8,495 nucleotides of DNA from NCBI GenBank assembly GCA_028282395.1, contig JANQHY010000161.1, forward strand, positions 1 to 8,495. The letters run 5' to 3'. Origin of the DNA: Gammaproteobacteria bacterium (GTDB lineage: Bacteria > Pseudomonadota > Gammaproteobacteria > UBA12402). The notes beneath the pieces were generated by a model, which ran no database searches, was not told the origin of the DNA, and saw only the letters and a list, made by a program, of their open reading frames with translations. A program made the translations under genes and the position numbers. This document shows positions 6,176-8,495 of the stretch, piece by piece (position 1 is the first letter of the stretch; each line of letters starts with the position of its first letter).

Positions 6176-7798
6176 ATGCAAAGTCTATTTAAAAAAAATA
6201 AAGAAGTGGAATTGCCAAGCAAGCTTACCACTCTCCTTAATAGCGCTAAAGAGGGCGACGCCGTAGCGCAAAGCAAGCTTGGTATGATCTATTATTGGGA
6301 CTACGCAGATTATAATATCATTAGAGATGAGAAAAAAGCGGTAACATTCTGGAAAATGTCAGCAGATCAGGGTGAGATTTATGGTTGCTTTTTCTATGCC
6401 CTCTCATTAACACTGGGAATAGGCGGGGTTAAGCAAGATAGTGAATTGATACAGAAATATGCTGATCAGGCAAAAACGGGCGGATTACTGACAAAATTCC
6501 AAAAACGTGCTGGCAATGATTGCATGACGCATCAATACTTTCTCGCTCTATGCTATGCCCATGGCATTATGGTTAATAAGTCATATATGGACGCTGAAAA
6601 GTTGCTTATTAAAGCTACTAAGAAGAACTTTGAGTGGGCCTATGTTGAACTTGGCATTATCTATGAAAGCTTTATGGAACGCGAGGTTATATACGGTACA
6701 AGGTGTGAGTGGCGCAATCAAAGTAAACGTCAATATAAAAAAGCCATTAAGAAAAATAATGCTGTAGCAAAATTTCGACTAGGCAAAATATATGAAGAAT
6801 CAAAACTTAAATTTGCTTATTATCCTAGCTTATTTGAACTCAAGGATGTTATAAAGCTTTACACAGAATCAGCCAAACAAGGTTATGTTGATGCACAATA
6901 TGAACTTGGTTGCCTCTATGGCGGCTGGAATTATAGCTGGACCAGTGTTGCAGTAGATCTGGAGAAATCTTTTTTCTGGTTTACTTGTGCTATGCAGCAG
7001 GGATCTGCGAAAGGAGCATGTGCCGTCGGCATGATGCATGAGAAGGGGTTATATGTCGCTAAAAGCTTTAACCTTGCAAAAAAGTGTTACCTTCAAGCCG
7101 TTGAGAAGGGCTATGAAGAAGCTTACAGCCTCCTTGGCCATCTCTTCAAGAGGGTAAATAGCGCCCAAGCCATGAAATATTTCAATCAGGCAAGTGACGC
7201 AACGTCTCACAAACAGAGCAATGACTCTGAAGATACACCAAAATTAATCTATCAAGCACTCCAAACAAGAATCAAAAAAGCAGATCATGTTATCTGCCAG
7301 ATGCAAAGGGAGGTCAATCGCAATGAGCTACTACCGTCTCAAATTCCATCATTGGAAATAGTCGAGTTAATCATGCAATATGGCAACCTTTTCAGTTTCC
7401 ATTACTATTTAGTCATACTCAATAGCTACTCCAACAAACGCCACCTGAAACGTGCAATGAATGTACGCGATAATATTCATCGTCTCCGTATTGGGTGCAA
7501 TACCACCCCTATACATGAAAGAGCAACTGCAAAACAATGCTTGGCGAGAAGAGATTATTTATGGCACCACCAAATAAAAAAAGGAAAATTAAAAGATGAA
7601 CCTTGTGAACGCCACCCTATACTGGATTGGTTAAATGGTACACAGGGAACAGACGAATGGAGAGTCGAACAGGACCATAATGGAAAAATAGTTGATCAAT
7701 TTTTCTTCCTATTGAAAAATCTTTATGCAACTGCGCCACTAGCCGTGGAACCTTACTGCTTTACTCGAGCACTCTCTCCACCTCCAGCACCTTCTTAA
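6176..7798 (+). CDS. Sel1-repeat protein with unrecognised C-terminal region
   Basis: A 540-residue protein whose first two thirds consist of degenerate Sel1-like (TPR-related) helical repeats, a scaffold for protein-protein contacts. Recognisable units are near 27-66 (AVAQSKLGMIYYWD, then EKKAVTFWKMSADQG), 119-150, 153-195, 196-236 (AKFRLGKIYEES, then YTESAKQG), 237-276 (DAQYELGCLYGG), 277-312 (EKGLYVAKSFNLAKKCYLQAVEKG) and 313-341. Repeat lengths are uneven, with insertions. Residues from about 345 to 540 carry no repeat pattern or motif I recognise; they are rich in basic and aromatic residues and end in a proline-rich tail (SPPPAPS). There is no signal peptide or membrane segment, so it is probably cytosolic, or exported by a signal-less route. 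The start is supported only by GGAT at 6168-6171 region, about 5 bases before ATG. Sel1 proteins in Legionella (LpnE, EnhC) act in host interaction, but many others are regulatory or housekeeping scaffolds; no specific role is assigned. Confidence 0.85.
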   Translation: MQSLFKKNKEVELPSKLTTLLNSAKEGDAVAQSKLGMIYYWDYADYNIIRDEKKAVTFWKMSADQGEIYGCFFYALSLTLGIGGVKQDSELIQKYADQAKTGGLLTKFQKRAGNDCMTHQYFLALCYAHGIMVNKSYMDAEKLLIKATKKNFEWAYVELGIIYESFMEREVIYGTRCEWRNQSKRQYKKAIKKNNAVAKFRLGKIYEESKLKFAYYPSLFELKDVIKLYTESAKQGYVDAQYELGCLYGGWNYSWTSVAVDLEKSFFWFTCAMQQGSAKGACAVGMMHEKGLYVAKSFNLAKKCYLQAVEKGYEEAYSLLGHLFKRVNSAQAMKYFNQASDATSHKQSNDSEDTPKLIYQALQTRIKKADHVICQMQREVNRNELLPSQIPSLEIVELIMQYGNLFSFHYYLVILNSYSNKRHLKRAMNVRDNIHRLRIGCNTTPIHERATAKQCLARRDYLWHHQIKKGKLKDEPCERHPILDWLNGTQGTDEWRVEQDHNGKIVDQFFFLLKNLYATAPLAVEPYCFTRALSPPPAPS

Positions 7799-7844
7799 TC
7801 TAGCCAATAATGTTGCCTTGTCAAGATTAGTGACCTGCGCACCT

Positions 7845-8495
7845 TTAACCCATTACATTAACGTAACTAATTGGGAAGTCATTAGCATTTGAGTCCTGTG
7901 CTTTAAATAATTGAAAGCTTGTCTGAGAATTACGACTGCGAAAAAACTCAACAAATTGTTGTGGCGAATCTGCGGCATTCTTAATCATACTACGAACCTT
8001 TTTAACACAATCCCGATCGCGACGCAGAAACGAACATTGAAATGTCACATAACTATCTGAAACCTTTTTTCCAAGAGAGAGACTACTGCTACTTCTAATC
8101 TTTTTACCGACTCTGGCAACACGCTTATCATCAAGAAGCGTTTGATACTTTTCATCTTCTTCAATTAGATTATCTTCATTCGCAGAGGCCATTGGGTTAA
8201 GTGCAGCCAGGATTTTATAAATATCATTAACCATATGAAATTTTTCACGATCCGTATCTGCCTCTTTTATACCATAGACGTACCCCACCCAAATCAATAA
8301 CGCAATAAGGCCGACCTGTTCATCAGAATATGAGGCAAACTCTTTAACTCCTATCTTATCGAGACAGAGATCAATCCAACCACTTTCAGTATAATTAAAG
8401 TCAACTTTATCATTACCATCCTTCTGGTCACAGATATAAGTGACGATGCCAGTATCACCCTCCTCACGTGAAGAGGGCGATACTGACTTAGAATT
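7845..8495 (-). CDS. Unrecognised protein, C-terminal part, cut by window edge
   Basis: The minus-strand frame ending in TAA (7845-7847) has no stop all the way to base 8495, giving at least 216 residues with the N-terminus outside the window. A TTG at 8295-8297 could be mistaken for a start, but 66 more in-frame codons precede it (including GDTGIVTYICDQKDG and WIDLCLDKIGVKEF), they read like protein, and no ATG is available there. The fragment contains a hydrophobic stretch (VGLIALLIWVGYVYGI, about fragment residues 61-76), which may be a buried or single membrane helix. An acidic, then basic and serine-rich middle follows (KKIRSSSSLSLGKKVSD), and then a charged, helical-looking C-terminus with FVEFFRSRNSQTSFQLF. 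I recognise no family or catalytic motif. It converges on the Sel1 gene with 46 bases between stops, in which I see no clear terminator. Confidence 0.7.
   Translation of the reverse strand, partial: NSKSVSPSSREEGDTGIVTYICDQKDGNDKVDFNYTESGWIDLCLDKIGVKEFASYSDEQVGLIALLIWVGYVYGIKEADTDREKFHMVNDIYKILAALNPMASANEDNLIEEDEKYQTLLDDKRVARVGKKIRSSSSLSLGKKVSDSYVTFQCSFLRRDRDCVKKVRSMIKNAADSPQQFVEFFRSRNSQTSFQLFKAQDSNANDFPISYVNVMG

Noticed and set aside
6085..6276. 63-codon minus-strand frame between pump and Sel1 genes
   Set aside because: Overlaps the well-supported Sel1 gene start on the other strand and has no recognisable features.
7799..7844. Bidirectional terminator between the convergent genes
   Set aside because: Only 4-base stems (such as GTCA/TGAC) are visible and there are no flanking A/T tracts.

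Overview
The window looks like a stretch of gammaproteobacterial chromosome of moderate to low GC. This is inferred from the type II asparaginase resembling enterobacterial AnsB, the hydrophobe/amphiphile-type RND pump with its periplasmic adaptor, AT-rich intergenic DNA and good Shine-Dalgarno sites. No rRNA, tRNA, CRISPR array, insertion sequence or phage gene was seen. The genus cannot be named from this sequence.

Layout: (1) 1-121 holds no supported gene. (2) 122-1120, minus strand, encodes a complete type II-like L-asparaginase without a signal peptide. (3) 1121-1919 is an unusually long, AT-rich divergent intergenic region carrying at least six inverted repeats. One lies in the leader region of the asparaginase gene. 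Two near the pump gene share a TTAGGC-like half-site. (4) 1920-3026 and 3035-6088, plus strand, form a two-gene operon for a periplasmic adaptor and an inner-membrane RND transporter, 8 bases apart. (5) 6176-7798, plus strand, encodes a 540-residue Sel1-repeat protein with a C-terminal region I do not recognise. (6) 7845-8495, minus strand, is the 3' part of an unrecognised gene that runs off the right edge. The whole reading frame is open from the edge to its stop, so a TTG-initiated 150-residue call would be too short.

The adaptor and transporter would form a tripartite efflux pump with a TolC-like outer-membrane channel encoded elsewhere. Neither that channel nor a pump regulator is in the window. 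Asparaginase is an independent metabolic gene that only shares the divergent control region. The Sel1 protein and the last gene converge 46 bases apart and have no visible functional link to the pump. No clearly new multi-gene system is evident. The observations most worth a second look are the palindrome-rich control region, the non-secreted asparaginase with an unusual residue at a substrate-contact position, and the two unrecognised protein regions at the right end.
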